From Bacteroidales bacterium (lineage in GTDB: Bacteria; Bacteroidota; Bacteroidia; Bacteroidales; UBA932): a stretch of 60,600 nucleotides of DNA. The stretch spans positions 1 to 60,600 of the forward strand of contig JAGCUK010000074.1 in assembly GCA_017962925.1 (NCBI GenBank), written 5' to 3'. Of this stretch, positions 36,755 through 44,552 are shown in pieces; within the stretch, counting starts at the first letter, position 1; each line of letters starts with the position of its first letter. Under the pieces are notes generated by a model. The model had not been told where the DNA came from and made no database searches. It saw only the letters and a program-made list of their open reading frames with translations. Made by a program: the position numbers and the translations under genes.

Positions 36755-37493
36755 AAGTTTGCTTAGTCACCGATACAGACAGCGCGCTGCCATATATATT
36801 AGCTATATAGAACACTCCGAAGAGAGATGATAGGGTGATGGTCCGCCAGTCCTTGATGCCGAGTTTGGACCAGGATTCCGCGGCCATTGCCCCCAGGGCG
36901 CCTACTATGAGGAAGGTGGATACGCCGCTGCGGAGGTCGCCGGCATAAATCTTTCCGGAACCTGGGATAACTGCGGACATGGCACCGGCGAGCCAGGGGC
37001 TTTTATCCTTATAATCAGGGAGTTCCGGTTGCGAAGTCCATGCATCCACGAAGGCTTTCGCGGCCGGTTGGAAGGGGCTCTCAGCACTGACGGCGGAGAA
37101 GTTCTTTGCGGCCAGGGCGAAGTCGTGGATGTCGTAGGCGAGCACTCCTCTCAGATAGCTGAGGGTATCCGATTCCGGGAAGAGGCCATCCGCGAACAGC
37201 AGGGCCGCAGCGTCTTTATAGAGTTTGGAGTTGAGGGCATAGGAGAAGAACTCCATCCGGTCCCGGTCCAGGGCGAGGGGAGCGTCTTTCCAGGAGGATG
37301 CGAGCGAATCCACCGAGAAGAAAGGGGTGAAGATCTGATCGGTTTTCTGCCGGAGTTCATAGACACCGCCGCTGCGGGCGATGACTGTAGTGTTCATCAC
37401 CTTATCCGCCAGAGAAAAAGGCCCGCGCACTTCCTGGGAGGCCGCCGCGGTGCAGATCAAGGTCGCAAGCAAGATGGTCAGTCCCGCCCTCAT
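36693..37493 (-). CDS. Membrane protein with a PGxGxxYAGD motif, DUF5683-like
   Basis: The 266-residue product has a signal peptide (LTILLATLICTAAAS), a helical middle part that tracks tetratricopeptide-like proteins (LAYDIHDFALAAKNFSAVSAE), and then AMSAVIPGSGKIYAGDLRSG followed by hydrophobic helices. The C-terminal half is related to that of the next gene, suggesting an old duplication. It starts in an ATGA overlap with the LolA-like gene, so at least these two are co-translated. Role unknown; an envelope function is inferred. Confidence 0.7.
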   Translation of the reverse strand: MRAGLTILLATLICTAAASQEVRGPFSLADKVMNTTVIARSGGVYELRQKTDQIFTPFFSVDSLASSWKDAPLALDRDRMEFFSYALNSKLYKDAAALLFADGLFPESDTLSYLRGVLAYDIHDFALAAKNFSAVSAESPFQPAAKAFVDAWTSQPELPDYKDKSPWLAGAMSAVIPGSGKIYAGDLRSGVSTFLIVGALGAMAAESWSKLGIKDWRTITLSSLFGVFYIANIYGSALSVSVTKQTYEDAQKATLLFGLRIPLHQF

Positions 37494-38257
37494 TTTACTT
37501 GTTTTGAGTAGGCCTTCAGCCCATCCTTGAGCTTGACAGGCTTGGCATCGGAGGGAATGCGGAAGGAATGAGTATCCGACCGCACGTCGATTTCCAGATT
37601 CTTGTAAATGTCCAGGCGCACCGTGGAGTCATTCTTCTCCTTGAAATAGGAGATTTCGGTCACCCTCATGGGGAAGACGAAGCCCTTCACGGTGGTGTAG
37701 TTGGACATATAGGTTTTGGTGATAACCTTCCCCTTTTTGTCGAAATAGGCGCAGTAGACCGGGAGAAAATCGCTGTTGTATGCGATCTCTACCCATGCGC
37801 AGATGGTGCCGGTCTCCCGGGGTTCGAAGCGCCGCACCATGAAATCCCCGTCCTTCTTGGTGGACTTCAGGAAGAAGCCCTCGCGGGAGAGGCCCAGATC
37901 CTCAGTCCATCCATCTGCGAACAGCACCAGAGTCTCGTCTGTTGCCTTCATCATGTTCGCATCCAGTGTCATGGATTCGTTCGAGGCGGGATAATAGAAT
38001 TGAGTTATGCCGAAGGGGGATGTGGTGGAGTAGTAGGATGCTCCGCCGCTTTTCCACAGAATGTTCAGGTCGCCTCCTCTAGTGTAGTAGAGTTGTTTCT
38101 CCGCTACCTTCATTTTCCCGTCTTTGACCGTCTTGGATACTTCATCTATATGAAAGAACCGCTGGGCATAGGCGGGGCCGGCGCCAAGAAGACAGAGCGC
38201 CAAAAGGATAAAAAAAAGGCGGCCGGTACCGACCGCCCTGTTGCTTTGATGCAGCAT
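37490..38257 (-). CDS. LolA-like periplasmic protein
   Basis: The 255-residue product has an N-terminal hydrophobic signal (FFILLALCLLGAGPAYAQ) and a beta-rich body that reads like the half-barrel of LolA/outer-membrane lipoprotein-sorting proteins: KMKVAEKQLYYTRGGDLNIL, TVKGFVFPMRVTEISY, KNLEIDV and a closing FRIPSDAKPVKLKDG. LolA proteins ferry lipoproteins across the periplasm. The match is by eye and distant. It stands 3 bases from the TM2 gene and overlaps the next gene in ATGA. Confidence 0.55.
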   Translation of the reverse strand: MLHQSNRAVGTGRLFFILLALCLLGAGPAYAQRFFHIDEVSKTVKDGKMKVAEKQLYYTRGGDLNILWKSGGASYYSTTSPFGITQFYYPASNESMTLDANMMKATDETLVLFADGWTEDLGLSREGFFLKSTKKDGDFMVRRFEPRETGTICAWVEIAYNSDFLPVYCAYFDKKGKVITKTYMSNYTTVKGFVFPMRVTEISYFKEKNDSTVRLDIYKNLEIDVRSDTHSFRIPSDAKPVKLKDGLKAYSKQVK

Positions 38258-38260
38258 ATC

Positions 38261-38659
38261 CTAGATCCACATGATGAATGCAGGATTGTCGAGCCAGGAA
38301 GCGCTTCCCTGAATGAGGTCGACGATGAGCAGGATGCCATCTACGAGCGGAATCACACCGAAAATGCCACCAACTGTCAGGGTGTACCAGATGCAGTTGA
38401 GGGGGTTGGTTCCGAGGACAAGCCTGTGGATGCCGAAGAATCCAAGGCCGATCCAGTCGACTACGAGGGCGACAACGTTAGTGACAGTAGAATCACCGCC
38501 GATAGATGCACTGATGGGGGAGATTGCTACTGAAGGGGCCTCGACAACTGCCTCGGTGAAGAGGGCGTCGATGGAAGCCTCGTCAACGGAATAGTTCGTT
38601 GCGCTTGCTACAGCTGCGAAAGCAAGGATAGCTACGAACGCTGCAAGTAATTTTTTCAT
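38261..38659 (-). CDS. TM2-domain protein with signal peptide
   Basis: The 132-residue product has a signal peptide (MKKLLAAFVAILAFAAVASA), a short linker, and a TM2 domain: two hydrophobic helices around the turn GLGFFGIHRLVLG, then GGIFGVIPLVDGILLIVDLI. TM2 proteins are common but poorly understood; the GxHR turn is the conserved mark. It is the first gene of a four-gene minus-strand cluster. Confidence 0.8.
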   Translation of the reverse strand: MKKLLAAFVAILAFAAVASATNYSVDEASIDALFTEAVVEAPSVAISPISASIGGDSTVTNVVALVVDWIGLGFFGIHRLVLGTNPLNCIWYTLTVGGIFGVIPLVDGILLIVDLIQGSASWLDNPAFIMWI

Positions 38660-38747
38660 AAAAAACGTTTTTTGAAATTAACTTATCCCATATGGGAACA
38701 CACAAAGTTTACAAAAAAAAATGAGATATGCAAATGATAATATTTTG

Positions 38748-38755
38748 TAACTTTG
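38748..38755 (+). promoter_or_regulatory. nfnA promoter, -7 box TAACTTTG
   Basis: Exact TAnnTTTG 19 bases before the nfnA ATG. On the other strand, near 38704, TAAACTTTG is a one-base-off candidate for the divergent TM2 gene, whose leader would include the palindrome CCCATATGGG. Confidence 0.55.
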
Positions 38756-38774
38756 AAAGCATATACCACATTCT

Positions 38775-39611
38775 ATGTTCAAGATTCTCGAGAAAAATAT
38801 GCTGAATCCCACCATCTGCAAAATGGTGGTCGAAGCACCGCGCATCGCCAAAGCAGCCCTCCCCGGGCAGTTCCTGATAGTGCGCGCAGACGAGCCCGGA
38901 GAGCGCATCCCGCTGACAATCAGCGACTACGACCGCACCGCAGGCACAGTCACCATCGTCATACAACCCATAGGCGCATCCACCCGCGCAATGGTGGAAG
39001 GCTTCGAGGCGGGGGATTCCTTCGCCGACGTGGCCGGTCCCCTCGGCAATCCCTCGGAGTTCGTGAGGATGCCGGAGGAGGAACTGAAGGCCCAGCGCGT
39101 GGTCTTCATCGCCGGAGGCCTCGGCACCGCGCCCGTCTATCCTCAGGCAAAGTGGCTGCATGAGCATGGCGTGCCGGTGGACGTTATCATTGGCGCCCGC
39201 ACCAAGGATCTGCTCATCTACGAAGAGGAGTTCAAGAGCGTCACGGACAATCTTTACATGTGCACGGATGACGGCTCCTATGGCTTCAAGGGGGTGGGTA
39301 CAGCCCGCCTGGAGGCGCTGGTGGCCGAGGGCAAGACCTACACTCAGTGCGTGGCGATCGGCCCGATGATCATGATGAAGTTCTCGGCGCTGACCTGCAA
39401 GAAGCTGGGCATCCCTATCTGGGTAAGTATGAACACTTTGATGGTGGATGGCACCGGCATGTGCGGGGCCTGCCGTCTTTCGGTTGGCGGAGTGACCAAG
39501 TTCGCCTGTGTGGATGGCCCCGAGTTCGACGGTTATCTTGTTGATTTCGACGAAGCGATGAGGCGTTCTGCCCAATATAAGGCCGAGGAGGGCCTGGCAA
39601 ATGGCAAATAG
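38775..39611 (+). CDS. nfnA: NfnA/SudB-type ferredoxin-NADP reductase subunit alpha
   Basis: With the next gene this forms the NADH-dependent ferredoxin:NADP+ oxidoreductase (Nfn), which bifurcates electrons from NADPH to ferredoxin and NAD+, or runs in reverse. The 278-residue protein has an FAD-binding barrel (ERIPLTISDYD), an NAD-binding domain (VVFIAGGLGTAPVYPQAK) and the C-terminal 2Fe-2S cysteines in GTGMCGACRLSVGGVTKFAC. It overlaps nfnB by 11 bases. A role as dihydroorotate dehydrogenase electron-transfer subunit is less likely because of the nfnB partner. Confidence 0.9.
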   Translation: MFKILEKNMLNPTICKMVVEAPRIAKAALPGQFLIVRADEPGERIPLTISDYDRTAGTVTIVIQPIGASTRAMVEGFEAGDSFADVAGPLGNPSEFVRMPEEELKAQRVVFIAGGLGTAPVYPQAKWLHEHGVPVDVIIGARTKDLLIYEEEFKSVTDNLYMCTDDGSYGFKGVGTARLEALVAEGKTYTQCVAIGPMIMMKFSALTCKKLGIPIWVSMNTLMVDGTGMCGACRLSVGGVTKFACVDGPEFDGYLVDFDEAMRRSAQYKAEEGLANGK

Positions 39612-41001
39612 GATTCCGCGTGTGCCTGTGCGCGAGCAGGACCCGAAGGTTCGTGCGCACAATTTCGATGAGGTTTGCTACGGTTATAATAAGGAAGAGG
39701 CGATGCTGGAGGCTTCCCGCTGCCTGCATTGCAAGAATCCGCGTTGCGTGACGGCCTGCCCGGTGGGCGTGAAGATTCCGGATTTCATCGAGCTGGTTGC
39801 CGCCGGCGATATTGTCGGTGCCGCCGCGAAGATTGCGGAGGATTCATCCCTGCCTGCGGTCTGTGGCCGCGTGTGCCCTCAGGAGACTCAGTGCGAGGGT
39901 TCCTGCGTGTTGGGCGTGAAGTTTGAGCCGGTTTCGATCGGCAAACTCGAACGTTTCGTTGCGGACTGGGCAGCGGAGCGTTCCGGTTCGGACGCCTTTA
40001 TGGCTCGAGAACCGGAAACCTCCGCGGCCCGTAAGGTGGCGATTATTGGTAGCGGGCCGGCGGGGTTGGCATGCGCCAGCGACCTGGCGAAAGCCGGCTA
40101 CGACGTCACCATCTTCGAAGCCCTCCACAAACCCGGCGGCGTGCTGGAATACGGCATCCCCGAATTCCGTCTCCCTAAAGAAAAAGTGCTCAAACGCGAA
40201 CTGGACGCCGTCCGCGCCCTGGGCGTAAAGATAGAAAACGACGTCATCATCGGCCGCACCGTCACCATCGATTCCCTGATGGATGAGGAAGGCTTCGAGG
40301 CAGTATTCGTCGGCACCGGCGCAGGCCTCCCCAAATTCATGGGCATCCCCGGCGAGAACCTCAACGGCGTCTTCTCCGCCAACGAGTTCCTCACCCGTAA
40401 CAACCTGATGAAGGCCTTCCGCGAGGATTATCGCACCCCGATCCATGCCGGCAGCCAGGTCTGCGTGGTGGGTGGTGGCAATGTTGCGATGGACGCCGCC
40501 CGCACGGCTCTGCGCCTCGGTGCGGATACCACTATCGTCTATCGCCGCACCGAAGTTGAGCTTCCGGCGCGTAAGGAAGAAGTGCATCACGCGAAAGAGG
40601 AAGGCATTGATTTCCAGATGCTTACCAATCCTGTAGAGATTCTTGGAGACGAGCGTGGATGGGTCCGTGCGCTGAAGTGTGTGCGCATGGAACTGGGCGA
40701 GCCGGACGAAAGCGGCCGTCGCAGCCCCGTGGTCATCCCCGGCTCCGAATTCGAGATTCCCACCGAGACCGTGATCATGGCCCTGGGCACTTCGCCCAAT
40801 CCGCTGATCGCCCGCACCACTCCCGGTCTGGAAACTACCCGTCGCGGTGGCTTGGTCGCCGATGAAGCCGGCGCCACTACCCGTCCCGGTGTCTTTGCCG
40901 GTGGTGATGCCGTCACCGGTGCCGCTACCGTGATCCTTGCCATGGGCGCTGGCCGCAAAGCCGCCGCTGCCATCGACGAATACTTAAAAGGCCGTTCATG
41001 A
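39601..41001 (+). CDS. nfnB: NfnB/SudA-type NADPH-binding subunit, glutamate-synthase small-subunit family
   Basis: The 466-residue protein has an N-terminal domain with eight cysteines for two 4Fe-4S clusters (CLHCKNPRCVTACPVG; CGRVCPQETQCEGSCV), an FAD Rossmann motif (GSGPAGLACASDLAKAGYDV) and an NADPH-binding domain (GGGNVAMDAARTALRLGAD). With nfnA upstream it is the large subunit of Nfn rather than a glutamate synthase, since no large glutamate synthase subunit is nearby. It shares the ferredoxin pool with Rnf, coded 3 kb upstream. Confidence 0.9.
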   Translation: MANRIPRVPVREQDPKVRAHNFDEVCYGYNKEEAMLEASRCLHCKNPRCVTACPVGVKIPDFIELVAAGDIVGAAAKIAEDSSLPAVCGRVCPQETQCEGSCVLGVKFEPVSIGKLERFVADWAAERSGSDAFMAREPETSAARKVAIIGSGPAGLACASDLAKAGYDVTIFEALHKPGGVLEYGIPEFRLPKEKVLKRELDAVRALGVKIENDVIIGRTVTIDSLMDEEGFEAVFVGTGAGLPKFMGIPGENLNGVFSANEFLTRNNLMKAFREDYRTPIHAGSQVCVVGGGNVAMDAARTALRLGADTTIVYRRTEVELPARKEEVHHAKEEGIDFQMLTNPVEILGDERGWVRALKCVRMELGEPDESGRRSPVVIPGSEFEIPTETVIMALGTSPNPLIARTTPGLETTRRGGLVADEAGATTRPGVFAGGDAVTGAATVILAMGAGRKAAAAIDEYLKGRS

Positions 41002-41549
41002 GAATCAGACTAATTGTTTTGGCCGCGATGGCGTGTGTCGTTGTCGCTTGCGGAGAGAAAAAGGTCAGTCCTGTAGAAGAGGCCATCACGAAAAAGATCG
41101 CCGAGCAACTCGGGGACCTCGACAATATTTACTTCAGTTCATTGGCTCTGGTGGATTCCACCACCTTCGGCGAGGAGGTGGCCCGGCGCCGCAACACGTT
41201 GGAAGCCAGATACAAGCAGAACTTGAAGTTGGCCCGGGACTATGAATCTGCGGGTAAACTCCGGAACGAGGCAAAGAAGCGGGAAGATGCCGCCAATGAT
41301 CAGCAGCGGCTGGAAGGCCTGGCTGCCCTGGAGCAGCGTCTGGCCGAGAATGATTCGCTGAATGTCGTGGAAGTGTATATCTACAAGTTTTCCGGCAAAG
41401 CCCGCAACTATAAAGGCACCGTCACCATCGACAATATGTATGTGTCCATCACCCCTGACAACGAGGTCGTTGCGATGGACTACAAGAAAGAAGGTGTCCT
41501 GAAATCCACAGGTCACCTGATCCCCGGCTACTCTTCTTTGTTCGAGTAA
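40998..41549 (+). CDS. Small lipoprotein with coiled-coil insert
   Basis: The 183-residue product has a lipoprotein signal (LIVLAAMACVVVAC). Its two ends match the small lipoprotein coded at 44175-44477: SPVEEAI, LALVDST, VTIDNMYVSITPDNEVVAMDY here against TPVEDAI, LTLVDST, ISIDKMYVAITPDNKIVKMDY there. Between the two shared parts this copy has about 75 extra residues of charged helix (NTLEARYKQNLKLARDYESA onward), probably a coiled coil. The start overlaps the nfnB stop (ATGA). Family and role unknown. Confidence 0.7.
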   Translation: MRIRLIVLAAMACVVVACGEKKVSPVEEAITKKIAEQLGDLDNIYFSSLALVDSTTFGEEVARRRNTLEARYKQNLKLARDYESAGKLRNEAKKREDAANDQQRLEGLAALEQRLAENDSLNVVEVYIYKFSGKARNYKGTVTIDNMYVSITPDNEVVAMDYKKEGVLKSTGHLIPGYSSLFE

Positions 41550-41574
41550 CTTCCCCAATCATTATTAATGAAAC

Positions 41575-42726
41575 GTGGACAATTACAAGATTATAAGACC
41601 ATCAGATAACGAGTCGTTCGCCGTGGCCATGGCTAGCGTGGTTTCCGGTGTTGACGACTTTTTGGCTACTGAAGAGGCAGCCGGCTTCAAGCCGGTCCGC
41701 ATCCAACTCTTCCTCAGTGACGCCCAGAACCAGTCGGCAGCATTGCGCGATATGGTGGGCTCGCTGACCGGATTTGAGGGAGCCTTTCGGACGGGCAATG
41801 CCCGTACCGGGTTTTTCTCTATTGTGGAACAACCGCCGCTGGATGGGAGCAGGGTGGCAGCGCTGGTGCATACATCCTCCGAAGCGGACAAATTCCTGTT
41901 CCATAGCCTGCGCCTTACCGAAGAGGAGGCCGCCGGCAAAAACTCCTACGAACAGAGCCGCATCCTCTTCGCAAAATATCTGGATATCATCAAACCCCTC
42001 GGCCTCGAACTCAAAACCCACTGCGTCCGAACCTGGATCTACGTACGCGACATCGACTCCAACTACGCCGGAATGGTGCGCGCCCGAAACGAGGTTTTCT
42101 CGGAGGAAGGACTTGATAATCACTACATTGCTAGCACCGGCATAGGCGGCGCCAGCGAGGTTCGTTCTGCCCTCGTGGCGATGGATTTCCTAACGTGCCC
42201 GGCAATAAAGGAGGAGGATAAGACCTATCTGAAGGCCCTGAGTCATCTGAGTCCGACGCGCGATTATGGAGTGGCGTTCGAGCGGGGTGTCAAGGTGGAT
42301 GGCCATATCTTCATCAGCGGCACTGCCAGCATCGATCACCGCGGACACATCCTCCACGAAGGGGATGTTCTTGCTCAGGCTGACCGCCTGCTGGAAAACA
42401 TCGACGCCCTGCTGGCGGAAGGTCTGCAGGACGGGCGCGAGAGCGTTTTACGGCCGGGCAATGCCCGTACTGGGGTCCCCTTGCGGGACACAGACGGGCC
42501 CTTTGCCCGCCGCGGACGGCAAACCGTCCTGCCATACTTCGTCATCTACCTCCGAGATATTTCGGACTACGCAAAAATTGATGCCTACATGCAGGCCCGC
42601 TACCCGGACATCCCCCGCATAATCCTCGAAGCCCGCGTTTGCCGCCCCGGCTGGCTCATAGAAATGGAATGCGAAGTTTCGTTCCGAAAAACCTGCCAAA
42701 ACGGGAACGAAACGCAAAAAATATGA
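41575..42726 (+). CDS. RidA/YjgF-related two-domain protein with in-frame palindromic insertions
   Basis: The 383-residue product has an N-terminal domain (about 1-210) and a C-terminal RidA/YjgF-like domain (about 225-375, VKVDGHIFISGTASIDHRG, YFVIYLRDISDY, and a closing ILEARVCRPGWLIEMECEV). The layout recalls chorismatase-type proteins of the FkbO/Hyg5 group, but no active-site claim is made. The start is a GTG; an ATG at 41568 is out of frame. Three palindromic elements lie in the frame: 41791-41805 (peptide RTGNARTG), 42455-42509 (PGNARTGVPLRDTDGPFAR, in a surface loop before a beta strand), and 42676-42713, which adds SFRKTCQNGNETQKI after the natural C-terminus. Confidence 0.75.
   Translation: MDNYKIIRPSDNESFAVAMASVVSGVDDFLATEEAAGFKPVRIQLFLSDAQNQSAALRDMVGSLTGFEGAFRTGNARTGFFSIVEQPPLDGSRVAALVHTSSEADKFLFHSLRLTEEEAAGKNSYEQSRILFAKYLDIIKPLGLELKTHCVRTWIYVRDIDSNYAGMVRARNEVFSEEGLDNHYIASTGIGGASEVRSALVAMDFLTCPAIKEEDKTYLKALSHLSPTRDYGVAFERGVKVDGHIFISGTASIDHRGHILHEGDVLAQADRLLENIDALLAEGLQDGRESVLRPGNARTGVPLRDTDGPFARRGRQTVLPYFVIYLRDISDYAKIDAYMQARYPDIPRIILEARVCRPGWLIEMECEVSFRKTCQNGNETQKI
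41791..41805 (+). repeat. Half copy of the family C palindrome
   Basis: ACGGGCAATGCCCGT is a 15-bp perfect palindrome with an odd centre base. It is identical to one end of the 55-bp element at 42455-42509 and codes for the same peptide GNART. Confidence 0.8.
42455..42509 (+). repeat. 55-bp palindrome-ended element in the RidA-like gene (family C)
   Basis: The ends are small hairpins: CGGGCAATGCCCGTAC on the left and ACGGGCCCTTTGCCCG on the right. The reverse complement is nearly identical to 58594-58648 in rnpA: of 55 positions about 50 agree, and the first 21 are the same. A further perfect hairpin GGACGG-CAAA-CCGTCC follows at 42514-42529. It codes for a loop in the RidA-like domain. Confidence 0.9.
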
Positions 42727-42760
42727 AGTTTGTTCCGAAAAACCTGCCAAAACGGGAACG
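42676..42760 (+). repeat. Twin hairpin element at the end of the RidA-like gene (family D)
   Basis: A 29-base unit beginning GTTCCGAAAAACCTGCC occurs without change at 42681-42709 and 42732-42760, a period of exactly 51 bases. The first copy sits in a perfect 10-bp stem, GTTTCGTTCC (42676-42685) with GGAACGAAAC (42704-42713); the second has a 5-bp stem GTTCC/GGAAC. The RidA-like stop codon (42724-42726) lies between the copies. Confidence 0.88.
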
Positions 42761-42792
42761 GGGTGACCGAGAAAGAAATGGAAATTAAGAAT

Positions 42793-44178
42793 ATGAAACG
42801 ATTCTATATAATAATTGCTGCGGCGATGCTGATGGCCACCCTGCCATCCTGCACCCGAACCAAATACGCCGACAAATACGGCTTCCTGCCGGAAAACGAC
42901 GCAGTGACCAACTCCGAAGCCTTCCAGAAATGCCTGGACCACGGCGGCCACATCAAAGTGCGCAAACCGGGCGAATATAAACTCTGCCGCACCATCTACC
43001 TGGATTCAAATACCGAGCTGAAATTCGACCCCGGCGCCATACTCAGCCGGGCCGAAGACTCGGAAGGGATGGCCGCCCGCTTCATCCTCCTGAACCGCGG
43101 CGCCCTCACCCGCGAATACAACGAAAACATCTGCATCAAAGGCATTCAGCTCAAGGCGAACGGCATCGACTCCGGCAAAGGCAGGCCGGTGGACATCCCC
43201 ACGATCGTGGGTATGTGCTGCCACACCGGATTCTTCTATGTGAGGAACCTGGTGCTGGATGGCTATACCTTCCTGGATCTGCCCCCGAACGACTTCGCCA
43301 TCCAGATCTGCACCTTCGAGAACGCCATCGTGGAGAACGTGCATATCGAGGGGATGAAGGATGCTGTCCACTTCGGCCCCGGGCGCAATTTCATCGTCCG
43401 CCACGGCATCTTCAAGACCTACGACGACCCCATCGCTCTGAACGCGCATGACTACACCACCTCCAACCCGGAACTCGGCTGGATCGAGAACGGCCTCATC
43501 GAAGATTGCATCGATCTGGACGATCCCGAGCGCGGCACCACCGGGTACTTCGCCCGCATCCTGGCAGGCGGATGGCGCGATTGGGAGTCGGGGATGGACA
43601 TCCAGTCTTCGGGGGATGCGGTGGTCTGCGGAGGGCGCATCTATCGCTCCAACGGCCCCAAGGTGAAGGTGAATTACGTCTCTACCTGCCGCCCGGAGCA
43701 CACAGAAGGCACCGTTACCTACCCCGACGGCATCACCTGGACGATGAGCCAGGACAGCAATATCTGCCACAGTTGCGGCGTGCGCAACGTCATCTTCCGG
43801 GACATCCACCTCGCCAAGAAACGCAGGGTGGCGCTATGCCTGCACTTCGACCACGACCAGTACTCCCGCAGCTTCTATCCCTACGCCGAGATCCCCGTGC
43901 AGAGCAACATAGTGTTCGAGCGGGTGTATGTGGAGAACGAGATTCCCGCGCTGATCCAGAGCCGCACGCCGGTGGACAGCATCATCCTCCGCGACTCCCG
44001 CATCGGCAGCAGCGAGATCCGTATGCTGCATGCGCTGGATACGGAGGGGATGGTGTATGATACTACCCTGGTGCGAGTGGAGAATGTGGAGGCGGATGAC
44101 CTCAGTAAGCTGGTGGGCACCGCCGGCCGCCCGGTGAAAGCCATCGGTGCAGGGGTGTATCGTATCGGAAACAACTAA
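42793..44178 (+). CDS. Right-handed beta-helix lipoprotein, polygalacturonase-like
   Basis: The 461-residue product has a lipoprotein signal (MKRFYIIIAAAMLMATLPSC, Cys20) and a parallel beta-helix: NITEAFQ-type start NSEAFQKCLDHGGHIKV, strands such as NICIKGIQLKANGIDS and RNLVLDGYTFLDLPPNDFAI, and NGPKVKVNYVS. The fold fits glycoside hydrolase family 28 or pectate-lyase-like enzymes. I cannot confirm the catalytic aspartates, and the substrate is unknown. The ATG at 42793 is chosen because it gives the signal peptide; the frame is open further upstream only through the repeat at 42732-42760. Confidence 0.75.
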   Translation: MKRFYIIIAAAMLMATLPSCTRTKYADKYGFLPENDAVTNSEAFQKCLDHGGHIKVRKPGEYKLCRTIYLDSNTELKFDPGAILSRAEDSEGMAARFILLNRGALTREYNENICIKGIQLKANGIDSGKGRPVDIPTIVGMCCHTGFFYVRNLVLDGYTFLDLPPNDFAIQICTFENAIVENVHIEGMKDAVHFGPGRNFIVRHGIFKTYDDPIALNAHDYTTSNPELGWIENGLIEDCIDLDDPERGTTGYFARILAGGWRDWESGMDIQSSGDAVVCGGRIYRSNGPKVKVNYVSTCRPEHTEGTVTYPDGITWTMSQDSNICHSCGVRNVIFRDIHLAKKRRVALCLHFDHDQYSRSFYPYAEIPVQSNIVFERVYVENEIPALIQSRTPVDSIILRDSRIGSSEIRMLHALDTEGMVYDTTLVRVENVEADDLSKLVGTAGRPVKAIGAGVYRIGNN

Positions 44179-44477
44179 TCCAAGAGCTCCGGAGTGTAGT
44201 CCATCTTGACGATCTTGTTGTCGGGGGTGATGGCTACGTACATTTTATCGATGCTGATGCAGCCGCCGCTGACGGGGAATGCGCGGGCGGAGAATCTCCA
44301 GATATAGGCGACAGAAGTGGAATCCACGAGCGTCAACTCGCTGAATTCCATGGAGTTGAGCTCTCCCAGCCGAGCCGAGACACTGGCCCGGATGGCATCC
44401 TCCACGGGCGTGCTTTTTTTCTGGCTGCAGGCACCGGCCAGCAGCAGGACACATAATAGTATTATTCTGGCTCGCAT
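44175..44477 (-). CDS. Small lipoprotein, paralogue of the one at 40998
   Basis: The 100-residue product begins MRARIILLCVLLLAGAC, a lipoprotein signal with Cys17. The body (STPVEDAI, LTLVDST, IDKMYVAITPDNKIVKMDY) matches the ends of the 183-residue lipoprotein 2.7 kb away but lacks its coiled-coil middle. The frame runs open far upstream on the minus strand only as a shadow of pgk; the ATG at 44477 is the real start since it gives a signal peptide and follows a -7 box by 5 bases. The 3' end overlaps the beta-helix gene end by 4 bases. Confidence 0.75.
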   Translation of the reverse strand: MRARIILLCVLLLAGACSQKKSTPVEDAIRASVSARLGELNSMEFSELTLVDSTSVAYIWRFSARAFPVSGGCISIDKMYVAITPDNKIVKMDYTPELLD

Positions 44478-44482
44478 AAGCG

Positions 44483-44490
44483 CAAAGTTA
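44483..44490 (-). promoter_or_regulatory. -7 box TAACTTTG for the small lipoprotein
   Basis: Exact TAnnTTTG on the minus strand ending 5 bases before the ATG at 44477, so the mRNA would be leaderless or nearly so. Confidence 0.6.
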
Positions 44491-44513
44491 ACAAGGATTA
44501 TCGGTATTTTTAT

Positions 44514-44521
44514 TAAATTTG
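44514..44521 (+). promoter_or_regulatory. pgk promoter, -7 box TAAATTTG
   Basis: Exact TAnnTTTG 31 bases before the pgk ATG, divergent from the small-lipoprotein promoter. Confidence 0.6.
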
Positions 44522-44552
44522 CACTCGGAAAATTCAAACCATTTAAAATATT

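Noticed and set aside
42455-42529. CRISPR-like repeats in the RidA-like gene
   Set aside because: Only paired palindromes, no regular array of repeats and spacers, and no cas genes in the window.
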